From GCA-003244245 sp036501085 (lineage in GTDB: Bacteria > Actinomycetota > Actinomycetes > Mycobacteriales > Pseudonocardiaceae), in the NCBI GenBank assembly GCA_036501085.1, contig DASYAZ010000090.1, positions 24,589 to 88,588 of the forward strand: a stretch of DNA of 64,000 bases. The letters are read 5' to 3'. Made by a program: the position numbers and the translations under genes. This document shows, in pieces, positions 32,563-40,595 of this stretch (the first letter of the stretch is position 1; the number at the start of each line of letters is the position of its first letter). Under the pieces are notes generated by a model that was not told where the DNA came from, ran no database searches, and saw only the letters and a list, made by a program, of their open reading frames with translations.

Positions 32563-33723
32563 GTGCGAATTCTCGTTCTCGGTGGTGACGGCTATCTGGG
32601 CTGGCCGAGCGCCCTGCATCTCTCGGATCGGGGTCACGACGTCGCGGTCCTGGACAACCTCGCCCGCCGCTCGTACGACGACGAGCTGGGGTTACAGAGC
32701 CTGGTACCCATCGAAGGGCTGCAGCACCGGGTGCGGACCTGGCATGACGTCTCCGGCCGGCGACTCGGGCTTTTCGTCGGTGACCTGTGCGACGCGGAGT
32801 TCCTCCTCGACGTCGTGCGCCGGTTCCAGCCCGAGGCGATCGTGCACTACGCCGAGCAGCGTTCCGCCCCGTACTCCATGATCGACCGCAGGCACGCGGT
32901 GTACACCCAGTCGAACAATGTCATCGGCACCCTCAATGTGATGTTCGCGATCGCCGAGGTGGACCGCGATATTCATCTGGTCAAGCTCGGCACCATGGGG
33001 GAGTACGGCACCCCGAACATCGACATCGAGGAGGGTTGGCTCACCGTCGAGCACAACGGCCGCACCGACCGGATGCTCTTTCCCAAGAAGGCGGGTTCCT
33101 TCTACCACCTCTCGAAGGTGCATGACAGCCACAACATCGAGTTCGGCTGCCGGACCTGGGGGTTGCGGGCAACCGATCTCAACCAGGGCGTGGTCTACGG
33201 GCAGTGGACCGCTCAGACCGGGCGGGATGCCCGGTTGGCCACCCGCTTCGATTACGACGCGGTCTTCGGCACGGTGCTCAACCGGTTCGTCATCCAAGCG
33301 GTGCTCGGGCACCCGCTGACGGTCTACGGGGTGGGTGGCCAGACACGCGGGCTCATCGACATCCGGGACACCATCGAATGCATCCGGCTGGCCTGCGAGA
33401 ACCCGGCTGATGCCGGTGAGTTCCGGGTCTTCAACCAGATCACCGAGACCATGTCGGTGGTGGATATCGCCAAAACCGTCGTGGCCAGCTTCCCGGGGCA
33501 GGCGGAGATCGAGTACCTGGACAACCCCCGGGTGGAGCTCGATGAGCACTACTACAACGTGGTGCACACCGGCCTGGTCGATCTGGGCCTGCAGCCACAC
33601 CTGCTGTCCGACACGTTGATCGATTCCCTGTTCGGCATCGTCGAGCGCCATGCCCACCGCGTCGACCTCTCCACGATGCGTCCCAGCATCAACTGGCGCA
33701 CCGCCACCAACCTCCCGCACTGA
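32563..33723 (+). CDS. sqdB: UDP-sulfoquinovose synthase-like protein (SQD1/SqdB)
   Basis: 386 residues that I recognise as very close to plant and bacterial SQD1. Matching stretches include GGDGYLGW (7-14), EQRSAPYSMIDR, LVKLGTMGEYGTPNIDIEEG, GSFYHLSKVHDSHNIEF and ATDLNQGVVYG. The catalytic triad of SQD1 is present as T144, Y181 and K185. SQD1 makes UDP-sulfoquinovose from UDP-glucose and sulfite, the head-group donor for sulfolipids. GGAGG precedes the GTG start. No clear sulfoquinovosyltransferase is adjacent, though the fused glycosyltransferase and GtrA are candidates for using a related sugar. Confidence 0.85.
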   Translation: MRILVLGGDGYLGWPSALHLSDRGHDVAVLDNLARRSYDDELGLQSLVPIEGLQHRVRTWHDVSGRRLGLFVGDLCDAEFLLDVVRRFQPEAIVHYAEQRSAPYSMIDRRHAVYTQSNNVIGTLNVMFAIAEVDRDIHLVKLGTMGEYGTPNIDIEEGWLTVEHNGRTDRMLFPKKAGSFYHLSKVHDSHNIEFGCRTWGLRATDLNQGVVYGQWTAQTGRDARLATRFDYDAVFGTVLNRFVIQAVLGHPLTVYGVGGQTRGLIDIRDTIECIRLACENPADAGEFRVFNQITETMSVVDIAKTVVASFPGQAEIEYLDNPRVELDEHYYNVVHTGLVDLGLQPHLLSDTLIDSLFGIVERHAHRVDLSTMRPSINWRTATNLPH

Positions 33724-33731
33724 CCCCCTTC

Positions 33732-33797
33732 CCCCGACATGGAGACATATCGGGGTCCGGAGGCTCTCTTTCAGCCCGATATGTCTCCATGTCGGGG
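33732..33797. repeat. Palindrome array A2 (two units, 42-bp period)
   Basis: Unit 1 (33732-33755) has arms CCCCGACATG and CATATCGGGG. Unit 2 (33774-33797) is its reverse complement except for the first base. The spacer is 18 bases. It lies between the stop of the SQD1-like gene and the stop of the convergent DUF559 gene, so it could act as a two-way terminator. Confidence 0.9.
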
Positions 33798-33805
33798 GAC
33801 GGGGG

Positions 33806-34681
33806 TCAGGGGGTGCGGGCGGTGAGGGCGCTGCGTACCTGTGCGACGACGGTGGAGGGGTCGCGGAGTTGGCGGGCGGTGACGAACAGGACGTCCCAGC
33901 CAGCGGCTTGGAGCCGGTTGAGACGCTCCCGATCGGCGCTGATCTGCCGCCACTCACCATGCCATTCACCGTCGTACTCCACGGCGAGCCGCTGTCGGGG
34001 AAACCCGAGGTCCACACGTGCAGCCACCCCGCGCCAATCACTGACCACGAACTGGGGTACCGGCTCGAGACCATCGAGCACGAGGTAAACCCGCAATCGT
34101 GACTCCGGTCGGGATTCCGCTCGCGGATCGGCCAGCTCGACCGCGCGGCGCGCGGCGACAATGCCCCGGTCACTTCGCTCGGTGACCATCCGCTGGAGTG
34201 CCCTGAGGTCGATCAGGCCGGCGCTCAGCACAGCGTCGAGGTCGGCCACCGCGTCCGGCAGCGAGCGATCAAGCAGCAGATCCAGCGTGGTTCGCAGCGG
34301 GCTGGCCACGCCGATTCGCGACCATGGCGTGCTCTCGCCAGCAGTGAGGTCGCTACGCCGGACGTCCACGCCACTGCGCCGCGCCACCCGGGTCTCCAGT
34401 GGTACGACGATCTCGACCGGGTCGATGGCCCGGGCCAGCTGAATTCCCCGCAGGGTCGCCGCCGACCGTCCGGTGATCACTGCCTCTGGCGGCAGCACGA
34501 GGGCGAGGGCCTCGCAACGTCTCTCGTGCGTGGGGGGCATACCTGTAGGCAGGTACACATCGCGGTACAAGCGGCGGAATTGCGGCCCGCGCAGCTGCTC
34601 AGCGGTGAGCGCGCCGTCGGCCACCGCGTCCGATCCACGGAAGACACCGCAGATGTCGGTTGGTCTGATGTTCGTTCTCAC
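33806..34681 (-). CDS. DUF559-type endonuclease-fold protein
   Basis: 291 residues. The C-terminal part (FPRQRLAVEYDGEWHGEWRQ, then DRERLNRLQAAGWDVLFVTARQL) matches the Vsr-like nuclease fold of DUF559, with the acidic D and E positions kept. The N-terminal part (LRGPQFRRLYRDVYLP, RCEALALVLPPEAVITGRSAA) resembles proteins annotated as AbiEi-like antitoxin domains in actinobacteria. The GTG at 34681 is the likely start; a longer frame would translate the palindromes. The gene lies exactly between repeat arrays A2 and A3. Its activity is unproven. Confidence 0.7.
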   Translation of the reverse strand: MRTNIRPTDICGVFRGSDAVADGALTAEQLRGPQFRRLYRDVYLPTGMPPTHERRCEALALVLPPEAVITGRSAATLRGIQLARAIDPVEIVVPLETRVARRSGVDVRRSDLTAGESTPWSRIGVASPLRTTLDLLLDRSLPDAVADLDAVLSAGLIDLRALQRMVTERSDRGIVAARRAVELADPRAESRPESRLRVYLVLDGLEPVPQFVVSDWRGVAARVDLGFPRQRLAVEYDGEWHGEWRQISADRERLNRLQAAGWDVLFVTARQLRDPSTVVAQVRSALTARTP

Positions 34682-34812
34682 GGTGTGCAACTTGTCCGCG
34701 ATCGGCGGTGCTGTCCAACGCCCCCTCCCCGAAAACGCCAACCTGTCCACAACGCCCCCCGCACCCACACCCCCGGCCCTGTCCCCTTGACACGCCCCCC
34801 TCTCACCCCTGA

Positions 34813-34920
34813 CCCCGACATGGAGACATATCGGGGTCAGCGCACCCCCTCTCACCCCGACATGGAGACATATCGGGGTCGAAGCACGTCCGATCACCCC
34901 GATATGTCTCCATATCGGGG
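34813..34920. repeat. Palindrome array A3 (three units, 42-bp period)
   Basis: Units at 34813-34836 and 34855-34878 are direct copies with a GACAT left arm. The unit at 34897-34920 is inverted with the GATAT arm. Both spacers are 18 bases, share no sequence, and begin with T and end with A. This is the only three-unit array and lies between the DUF559 gene and glgA. Confidence 0.92.
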
Positions 34921-34927
34921 TCGGGTC

Positions 34928-34940
34928 GGGGGGGGGGGGG
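34928..34940. repeat. Run of 13 G residues
   Basis: A mononucleotide tract lies immediately 3' of the glgA stop and 7 bases after array A3. Such a run can slip during replication or reflect a sequencing length error. Confidence 0.8.
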
Positions 34941-34943
34941 AGG

Positions 34944-36098
34944 TTAGGAGAGGAGTTGGTGGTAGAGGTGCACGGTGCGCTCGGCGACCGCTGACCAGGA
35001 GAACTCGGTGACGGCGCGTTGGCGGCCGGCCTTGCCCATCGCAGCGACCCGGGCGGGATCGGCCAGCAGCTCGTTGATGCACCGGGCCAGACCGCGCTGG
35101 AACTCCTCCGGGTCCTGCTCGTTGTAGGGCACCAGCAGGCCGGTGATGCCGTTGTCGATGACCTCCGGGATACCGCCCACCGCGGAGGCGACCACCGCGG
35201 TACCGCAGGCCATCGCCTCGAGATTGACGATTCCCAGCGGTTCGTACACCGACGGGCAGGCGAACACGGTCGCCGCGGACAGGATCTGCCGGATGTCCCC
35301 GATGGGCAGCATGTCCGGCACCCAGATCACCCCGGACCGGGCCGCGGACAGCTCCGCCACGCTGGTGCGGACCTCGGCCTCGATCGCCGAGGTGTCCGGC
35401 GCGCTCGCGCAGAGCAGCAACTGTGCGCCGCTGTCGATGTGGTCGGCCGCCGCCAGCAGGTGCTCGAGACCCTTCTGCCGGGTGATCCGCCCCACGAAGG
35501 CGACGATCGGTCGAGCCGGGTCGACCCCCAGCCGGCGCAGCGCGTCGGTCTCACCGACCGGGTAGTAAGTGTTGGCGTCGATGCCGTTGCGCATCACGTG
35601 CACCCGTTCCGGATGCACGGTCGGGTAGCAGGCGACCACATCGGCGCGCATGCCGTCGCTGACCGCGATGATCGCGTCGGCATGCTCGTAGGCGGTGCGC
35701 TCCACCCAGGAGGACACCCGGTAGCCGCCGCCGAGCTGCTCGGCCTTCCACGGCCTGCGGGGCTCCAGGGAGTGCGCGGTGACCACGTGCGGGACGCCGT
35801 ACAGGGTCCGGGCCAGATGGCCCGCCATGTTGGCGTACCAGGTATGTGAGTGCACCAGGTCCACGTCACCGAGCGCATCGGCCATCGACAGGTCCACCGA
35901 CAGGGTCTGCAACGCCGGATTCGCGCCGGCCAATCCCGGGGTGACTGCGTGGTTGTGCACCCCTGGCCGTGGGGCGCCGAAGCAGTGCACCTCCACCTCG
36001 CACCACCCGCGCAGCTCGGGTACCAGGTGGCTGACGTGCACGCCGGCACCGCCGTACACCTCGGGCGGATACTCCCGGGTCAGGACTCCGATGCGCAC
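34944..36098 (-). CDS. glgA: Glycogen/maltosyl-phosphate synthase, GT4 family (GlgA/GlgM)
   Basis: 384 residues with a GT-B fold. The N-terminal motif is REYPPEVYGGAGVHVSHLV. The donor-site motifs are FVGRITRQKGLEHLL and PSVYEPLGIVNLEAMACGTAVVAS, the E-x7-E pattern. Its mycobacterial counterpart (Rv1212c) makes alpha-maltose-1-phosphate from ADP-glucose and glucose-1-phosphate. The divergent glgC supplies ADP-glucose, which supports the same role. The start is the GTG at 36098. Confidence 0.9.
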   Translation of the reverse strand: MRIGVLTREYPPEVYGGAGVHVSHLVPELRGWCEVEVHCFGAPRPGVHNHAVTPGLAGANPALQTLSVDLSMADALGDVDLVHSHTWYANMAGHLARTLYGVPHVVTAHSLEPRRPWKAEQLGGGYRVSSWVERTAYEHADAIIAVSDGMRADVVACYPTVHPERVHVMRNGIDANTYYPVGETDALRRLGVDPARPIVAFVGRITRQKGLEHLLAAADHIDSGAQLLLCASAPDTSAIEAEVRTSVAELSAARSGVIWVPDMLPIGDIRQILSAATVFACPSVYEPLGIVNLEAMACGTAVVASAVGGIPEVIDNGITGLLVPYNEQDPEEFQRGLARCINELLADPARVAAMGKAGRQRAVTEFSWSAVAERTVHLYHQLLS

Positions 36099-36248
36099 GC
36101 CGTGTCACGCTAGCGTTCCCGCGGGTCGAGGCGGCGGTCGGATCACCGCGGCAGGGCTCGGTCACCTCTAGCGTGCCGCGTCGAGGTCGCCGATGAACAT
36201 TCGGTGACCGGGAACGGAGCGCGCATGGCTCCGCCGTGCAACCGGCGC

Positions 36249-36254
36249 TAGGGT
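36249..36254 (+). promoter_or_regulatory. -10 box of glgC, near-leaderless
   Basis: TAGGGT ends eight bases before the GTG start of glgC at 36263. There is no ribosome binding site in between, which fits leaderless translation. Confidence 0.4.
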
Positions 36255-36262
36255 GGCCTATC

Positions 36263-37480
36263 GTGAAGGGACAGCCGCACGTGCTGGGCATCGTTCTTGC
36301 CGGCGGTGAGGGAAAGCGGTTATGGCCGCTGACCGCGGACCGGGCCAAACCGGCGGTGCCGTTCGGTGGTAACTACCGGCTGATCGACTTCGTGCTCTCC
36401 AATCTGGTCAACGCCGGATTTATCCGGATCTGCGTGCTAACCCAGTACAAGTCGCATTCGTTGGACCGGCACATCACCACGACGTGGCGGATGTCCACGA
36501 TGCTGGGTCAGTACATCACCCCGGTTCCCGCTCAGCAGCGGCTTGGCCCGCGGTGGTACACCGGCAGCGCAGATGCGATCTTTCAGTCGCTCAACCTGGT
36601 GTATGACGAAGCGCCGGAGTACATCGTCGTTTTCGGCGCCGACCACGTCTACCGGATGGACCCGTCGCAGATGGTGGAGCAACATATCGCCACCGGAGCG
36701 GGCGTGACCGTCGCCGGTATCCGGGTGCCTCGTGATCAGGCCAGCTCGTTCGGCTGCATCGGCACCGACCCTTGCGGGCGGATTACCGAATTCCTGGAGA
36801 AACCACTGGCGCCACCGGGCACGCCGGATGATCCCGAGGTGGCGTTCGCATCAATGGGGAACTATGTGTTCACCACCAAGCTGCTGGTGTCGGCATTGCG
36901 GGCGGACGCCGCCAACCACGATTCCGATCACGATATGGGCGGGGACGTGATTCCGATGCTGGTGGATGTCGGGGAAGCGGCGGTATACGACTTCGCCGAC
37001 AATGTGGTGCCCGGCGCCACCGATCGGGATCGTGGCTACTGGCGCGATGTCGGCACGCTGGACACCTATTTCGACGCGCATCTGGATCTCGTATCCGTGC
37101 ATCCGGTATTCAACCTGTACAACCAGTCATGGCCGATACGCACCGCGATGCCCCCGTTGCCGCCGGCGAAGTTCGTCCAGGGGGGTTCGGCGCAGGAATC
37201 GATCGTGGGGGCGGGATCGATCGTCTCTGCCGCGCAGGTGAGCAACTCGGTGCTCTCCAGCGATGTCGTCGTGGAGGCCGGGGCCAGCGTCGAGGGCAGC
37301 GTGCTGATGCCCGGGGTGCGGGTGGGGAAGGGAGCCGTGGTCCGGCGGGCGATCCTGGACAAGAACGTGGTGATTCCCGACGGCGCCCAGGTCGGGGTGG
37401 ACTCCGAGCTGGACCGGGAACGCTACACAGTCAGCGGTGGCGGGGTCGTGGTCCTGGGTAAGGGAGCCCAGGCGGAGTGA
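36263..37480 (+). CDS. glgC: Glucose-1-phosphate adenylyltransferase
   Basis: 405 residues. The N-terminal nucleotidyltransferase motif is GIVLAGGEGKRLWPLTADRAKPAVPFGGNYR (GxxG loop and pyrophosphorylase arginine), then YTGSADAIFQSL, VFGADHVYRMD and EFLEKP. The C terminus is a short left-handed beta helix. It makes ADP-glucose for glycogen or maltosyl-phosphate synthesis. A GTG at 36263 is preferred over the longer frame because of the promoter position and the typical GQPHVLGIVLAGG beginning. It diverges from glgA. Confidence 0.94.
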   Translation: MKGQPHVLGIVLAGGEGKRLWPLTADRAKPAVPFGGNYRLIDFVLSNLVNAGFIRICVLTQYKSHSLDRHITTTWRMSTMLGQYITPVPAQQRLGPRWYTGSADAIFQSLNLVYDEAPEYIVVFGADHVYRMDPSQMVEQHIATGAGVTVAGIRVPRDQASSFGCIGTDPCGRITEFLEKPLAPPGTPDDPEVAFASMGNYVFTTKLLVSALRADAANHDSDHDMGGDVIPMLVDVGEAAVYDFADNVVPGATDRDRGYWRDVGTLDTYFDAHLDLVSVHPVFNLYNQSWPIRTAMPPLPPAKFVQGGSAQESIVGAGSIVSAAQVSNSVLSSDVVVEAGASVEGSVLMPGVRVGKGAVVRRAILDKNVVIPDGAQVGVDSELDRERYTVSGGGVVVLGKGAQAE

Positions 37481-37491
37481 TCCTGGTGGGC

Positions 37492-37497
37492 TAGCGT
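37492..37497 (+). promoter_or_regulatory. Leaderless -10 box of the DUF998 gene
   Basis: TAGCGT lies six bases before the GTG at 37504. Confidence 0.4.
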
Positions 37498-37503
37498 GAC
37501 ACG

Positions 37504-38070
37504 GTGCGAACCGTGCCCTGGTGGGCTCTGCTGTCCTCGTCGTGCGCCCCGGTGCTGCTCATCGGTGGCTGGCAGGTCGCGGCCGCCCGGCAGCCGGGTG
37601 GGTTCGACCCGGTGAGCCAGACGATCAGCGCGCTCGCTGCCCGCGGCGCCACCAACCCGTGGATCATGACGTCGGCCCTGGCTGGAGTCGGCGTGTGCCA
37701 CACGATCACCGCCGCGGGGCTGGTGGGAGCAGCTGTTCCCGGCCGCGTGTTGCTTGCCGCCGGTGGGCTGGCCACCATCGGAGTGGCCGTGTCCCCGCTC
37801 CCGGTGAGCGGCGAGTCGATGGGGCACGTGGCCGCCGCGTCCCTCGCTTTCGGTGCGCTGTCGCTGTGGCCCGCGCTGGCATGGCGGCGTGGCGTCCGTC
37901 CCGGGCCCGCCGCCATGCTGGGAGCTGCCGCCGGGCTGCTCGGAATGCTCGCCTGGTTTGCCCTCGAACTCTCCGGCGACGGTCCGCGAATCGGGCTCTC
38001 GGAGCGGGTATTGGCCGGGGCGCAGGCGTTGTGGCCGCTGGCCGTCGTGCTGCTGGCACGTCGCCGCTGA
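37504..38070 (+). CDS. DUF998 membrane protein
   Basis: 188 residues with about six hydrophobic helices. The early GGFDPVSQTISALAARGATN loop, placed between helix 1 and helix 2, is typical of DUF998 proteins. No enzymatic motif is seen. It lies 23 bases after glgC with its own leaderless promoter, so a link to glycogen metabolism is doubtful. The function is unknown. Confidence 0.75.
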   Translation: MRTVPWWALLSSSCAPVLLIGGWQVAAARQPGGFDPVSQTISALAARGATNPWIMTSALAGVGVCHTITAAGLVGAAVPGRVLLAAGGLATIGVAVSPLPVSGESMGHVAAASLAFGALSLWPALAWRRGVRPGPAAMLGAAAGLLGMLAWFALELSGDGPRIGLSERVLAGAQALWPLAVVLLARRR

Positions 38071-38121
38071 GCCTTGCGGTGTGGTCAAATGCGATGCACG
38101 CACACGCATTGGGGAGCGCAG

Positions 38122-39012
38122 ATGACGACGCAGGACGAGGAAAAAACCGGCCCCGAGCCGGCCGGTTCGCTCACCAAGGCGATTGTCGGCTACTACGACG
38201 AGACCTGGCTGGACTACCGCGTGCTATGGCTCAACCCGGATAACCTGGCCGTCCATTTCGGATACACCGACGAGACCACCCGCAGCCATACCGACGCGCT
38301 GAAGAACGTGAACCGGGTACTCGCGGACCGGGTGAACATCACGCCTGGTGAGCGGGTCCTGGATGCGGGATGCGGGGTCGGTGGTAGCAGCCTGTGGCTG
38401 GCCGCCGAGCGCGAGGTGGAAGCCGTCGGGATCACGCTCGCCTCCCGGCAGGTCGAGATGGCCCGGAGTAACGCCCGCCGGCGTGGCCTCAGCGAACGGG
38501 TCCATTTCGAGGTAGCGGACTTCACCGCGACGCCCTTCCCGGACGCGAGCTTCGACGTGGTGTGGGCGGTGGAGAGCCTGTGCCACGCGCCGGACAAGGC
38601 CGCGTTCTACCGGGAGGCGGCGCGGGTGCTGCGCCCCGGTGGGCGGGTGGTCGTCGCCGACTTCGTTCGCGCGGCCCGCCCGGTGGACCCCAAGGGTGAG
38701 CAGCTGCTGCGGGAATGGCTCGCCGGATGGGCTGTCCCCGATATCGACAGCCCCGGTGAGCACACGAGCCACCTGGAGGCGGCCGGGTTCACCGGTATCC
38801 GACTCGACGACGTGACTGTGCACACCCGACCATCACTGCGCCGGCTCTACCGCATGGCGTACTGGACCTACCCACTGGCCGTGCTCGGTCGCATCACCGG
38901 CGTGCGCTCAGAAGTCCAGCACGGCAACGTGATCGCCTCGATCCGCCAATACCAGGCGCTGTGCCACGGCGCCTGGTTCTACAGCATCCTCTCCGCATCC
39001 CGATCCCATTAG
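38122..39012 (+). CDS. SAM-dependent methyltransferase (tocopherol/sterol MT-like)
   Basis: 296 residues. Motif I VLDAGCGVGGSSLWLA binds SAM; the later AVESLCHAPDKAAFYREAARVLRPGGRVVVADF is typical of small-molecule C-methyltransferases of the gamma-tocopherol/sterol kind. The segment YYDETWLDYRVLWLNPDNLAVHFGY is the usual N-terminal substrate region. The ATG at 38122 follows GGGGAG. The substrate is unknown. The 3' end overlaps the convergent O-methyltransferase by four bases. Confidence 0.82.
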   Translation: MTTQDEEKTGPEPAGSLTKAIVGYYDETWLDYRVLWLNPDNLAVHFGYTDETTRSHTDALKNVNRVLADRVNITPGERVLDAGCGVGGSSLWLAAEREVEAVGITLASRQVEMARSNARRRGLSERVHFEVADFTATPFPDASFDVVWAVESLCHAPDKAAFYREAARVLRPGGRVVVADFVRAARPVDPKGEQLLREWLAGWAVPDIDSPGEHTSHLEAAGFTGIRLDDVTVHTRPSLRRLYRMAYWTYPLAVLGRITGVRSEVQHGNVIASIRQYQALCHGAWFYSILSASRSH

Positions 39013-39674
39013 GGAGTGCGCAGGGCGAGGAGGAGGCCGTCGCCGAGGGGGAGGAGCAGCGGGGTGAGGGTCTCGTCGCCGCGCACCATGGTGACGACCT
39101 CGCGCAGCGCCACTGACGCTGGGTCGCGTTGGGCCGGGTCGGACACTCTGCCGCTCCAGAGGGCGTTGTCGAAGGCGATCACTCCGCCGGGCCGCAGCAA
39201 TCGGACGCCGGCTTCCAGGTAGCGCGGGTACTCGGGCTTCGCGGCGTCGATGAAAACCAGGTCATAAGCGCCGTCGGTGAGCCGGGGGAGCACGTCCAGG
39301 GCCTGGCCCATGATCAGCCGGTAGCGTGCTGGCGGGTAGCCGGCTTCGAGGAAGGCCTGCCGCGCGGCGCGCTGGTGCTCAGGCTCGACGTCGATCGAGG
39401 TGAGTACACCGTCCGGGGCCATCCCGCGCAGCAACCACAGCCCGCTGGTACCTGCCCCGGTACCGACCTCGACCACGGCGCGCGCGGCGAGCGTTCCAGC
39501 CAGGAATCGCAGTGCGGCACCGCTCGCCGGCCGGATCGGGGTGGCGCCCAACTCTTGCCCTCGCTCGCGCGCTGCTGCGAGGATCTCGTCCTCGGTGACG
39601 AAGCTCTCCACGTACTCGCGCACCGCACTGCCGAACGGGGCAGGCGGGCCCCCTGCGCTGCCGGTAGACCTCAC
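39009..39674 (-). CDS. O-methyltransferase family 3 (Rv1220c-like)
   Basis: 221 residues resembling catechol/caffeoyl-CoA O-methyltransferases. It has VVEVGTGAGTSGLWLL for SAM, FIDAAKPEYPRYLE with the metal-binding Asp, and GGVIAFDNALWSGRV. It lies beside sigE in the opposite direction, exactly as in mycobacteria. The GTG start is at 39674 with a TACGCT -10 box seven bases upstream. The substrate is unknown. Confidence 0.87.
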   Translation of the reverse strand: MRSTGSAGGPPAPFGSAVREYVESFVTEDEILAAARERGQELGATPIRPASGAALRFLAGTLAARAVVEVGTGAGTSGLWLLRGMAPDGVLTSIDVEPEHQRAARQAFLEAGYPPARYRLIMGQALDVLPRLTDGAYDLVFIDAAKPEYPRYLEAGVRLLRPGGVIAFDNALWSGRVSDPAQRDPASVALREVVTMVRGDETLTPLLLPLGDGLLLALRTP

Positions 39675-39681
39675 GCTGCGC

Positions 39682-39687
39682 AGCGTA
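39682..39687 (-). promoter_or_regulatory. Leaderless -10 box of the O-methyltransferase gene
   Basis: Minus-strand TACGCT lies seven bases before the GTG at 39674. Confidence 0.4.
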
Positions 39688-39794
39688 GTCTCCGCGCTCT
39701 CACCACCCGGGTGGTGACCTACTCTCAGGATCCTCTTAGTCGGGCCTTACCCGGGGCATACCCACGCCCGCCATGATAGGCGGTGGATCGGCTG

Positions 39795-39822
39795 GGGAAT
39801 GTTGCCGCGACGCTGTGACGTT
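39795..39822 (+). promoter_or_regulatory. Possible ECF-sigma promoter of sigE
   Basis: GGGAAT (39795-39800) and CGTT (39819-39822) are separated by 18 bases. This is close to the GGAAC/CGTT pattern used by SigE- and SigH-type sigma factors. It lies ~145 bases before the sigE ATG, which would allow self-activation. Confidence 0.4.
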
Positions 39823-39965
39823 TGAGAAGCGCGACGCGGCAGAACCGCGACACTGCAGGGCCGCACGATCACGAAACATCGCCGGCCGCTCCAGCGTTGC
39901 ACCGGCTGTTCACACCGCACGTGAGCCGACGCTCAGCCCGAACCTGGAGGTGCAGGACCCAGCCG

Positions 39966-40586
39966 ATGGCCACCCCGACCCGTTTGCGCGACCCCATTCC
40001 CGAGCAGGCACTGCCGGTCAACTGGGCTGATGATGCTCGAGCTGATGACGAGCTGCCCGGGACGTCTGAGGGATGGGTGCCACCCTCATGGGACCAGGTG
40101 GTGCGGGAGCACGCAGATCGGGTCTACCGGTTGGCGTACCGCCTCTCCGGCAATCCGCACGACGCCGAGGATCTCACCCAGGAAACGTTCATCCGGGTTT
40201 TCCGCAGCCTGGGCTCCTACAAGCCCGGTACCTTCGAGGGCTGGCTGCACCGGATCACCACCAACCTGTTCCTGGACATGGTGCGCCGCCGGTCCAGGCT
40301 GCGGATGGAGGGTCTGCCCGAGGACAGCGATCGGCTGGCCGGTGGCGGTCCGAGCCCGGAACAGGTCTACGCCGCGACCCACCTCGACCCGGATCTGCAG
40401 CAGGCTTTGGACGACCTCGCTCCGGAATTCCGCGCGGCTGTCGTACTCTGTGATGTGGAGGGTCTGTCCTACGAGGAGATCGGCGCTACGCTCGGGGTCA
40501 AGCTCGGCACGGTTCGCAGCCGTATCCATCGCGGGAGGCAGGCGCTCAAGGCGGCACTCGAGCGCCGCAGCGACTACGCTCAGTAG
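39966..40586 (+). CDS. sigE: ECF sigma factor SigE
   Basis: 206 residues. Region 2 reads HADRVYRLAYRLSGNPHDAEDLTQETFIRVFRSL; region 4 reads LSYEEIGATLGVKLGTVRSRIHRGRQAL. The gene is followed after 9 bases by a zinc anti-sigma factor and then htrA and tatB, the exact mycobacterial sigE order. SigE controls the envelope and heat stress response. The ATG at 39966 is chosen; GGAGG upstream is rather far (about 17 bases) and the frame is open to a TTG at 39822, so several starts may be used as in mycobacterial SigE. Confidence 0.93.
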   Translation: MATPTRLRDPIPEQALPVNWADDARADDELPGTSEGWVPPSWDQVVREHADRVYRLAYRLSGNPHDAEDLTQETFIRVFRSLGSYKPGTFEGWLHRITTNLFLDMVRRRSRLRMEGLPEDSDRLAGGGPSPEQVYAATHLDPDLQQALDDLAPEFRAAVVLCDVEGLSYEEIGATLGVKLGTVRSRIHRGRQALKAALERRSDYAQ

Positions 40587-40595
40587 GGAGGTTGG

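Noticed and set aside
34682..34897. Upstream extension of the DUF559 protein
   Set aside because: It would translate the palindromic repeats (PICLHVGVRG twice) and lacks a ribosome binding site; the GTG at 34681 is more natural.
34813..34920. CRISPR array
   Set aside because: The units are full palindromes in both orientations, at most three per site, with 18-base spacers and no cas genes; spacers in CRISPR arrays are longer and repeats keep one orientation.
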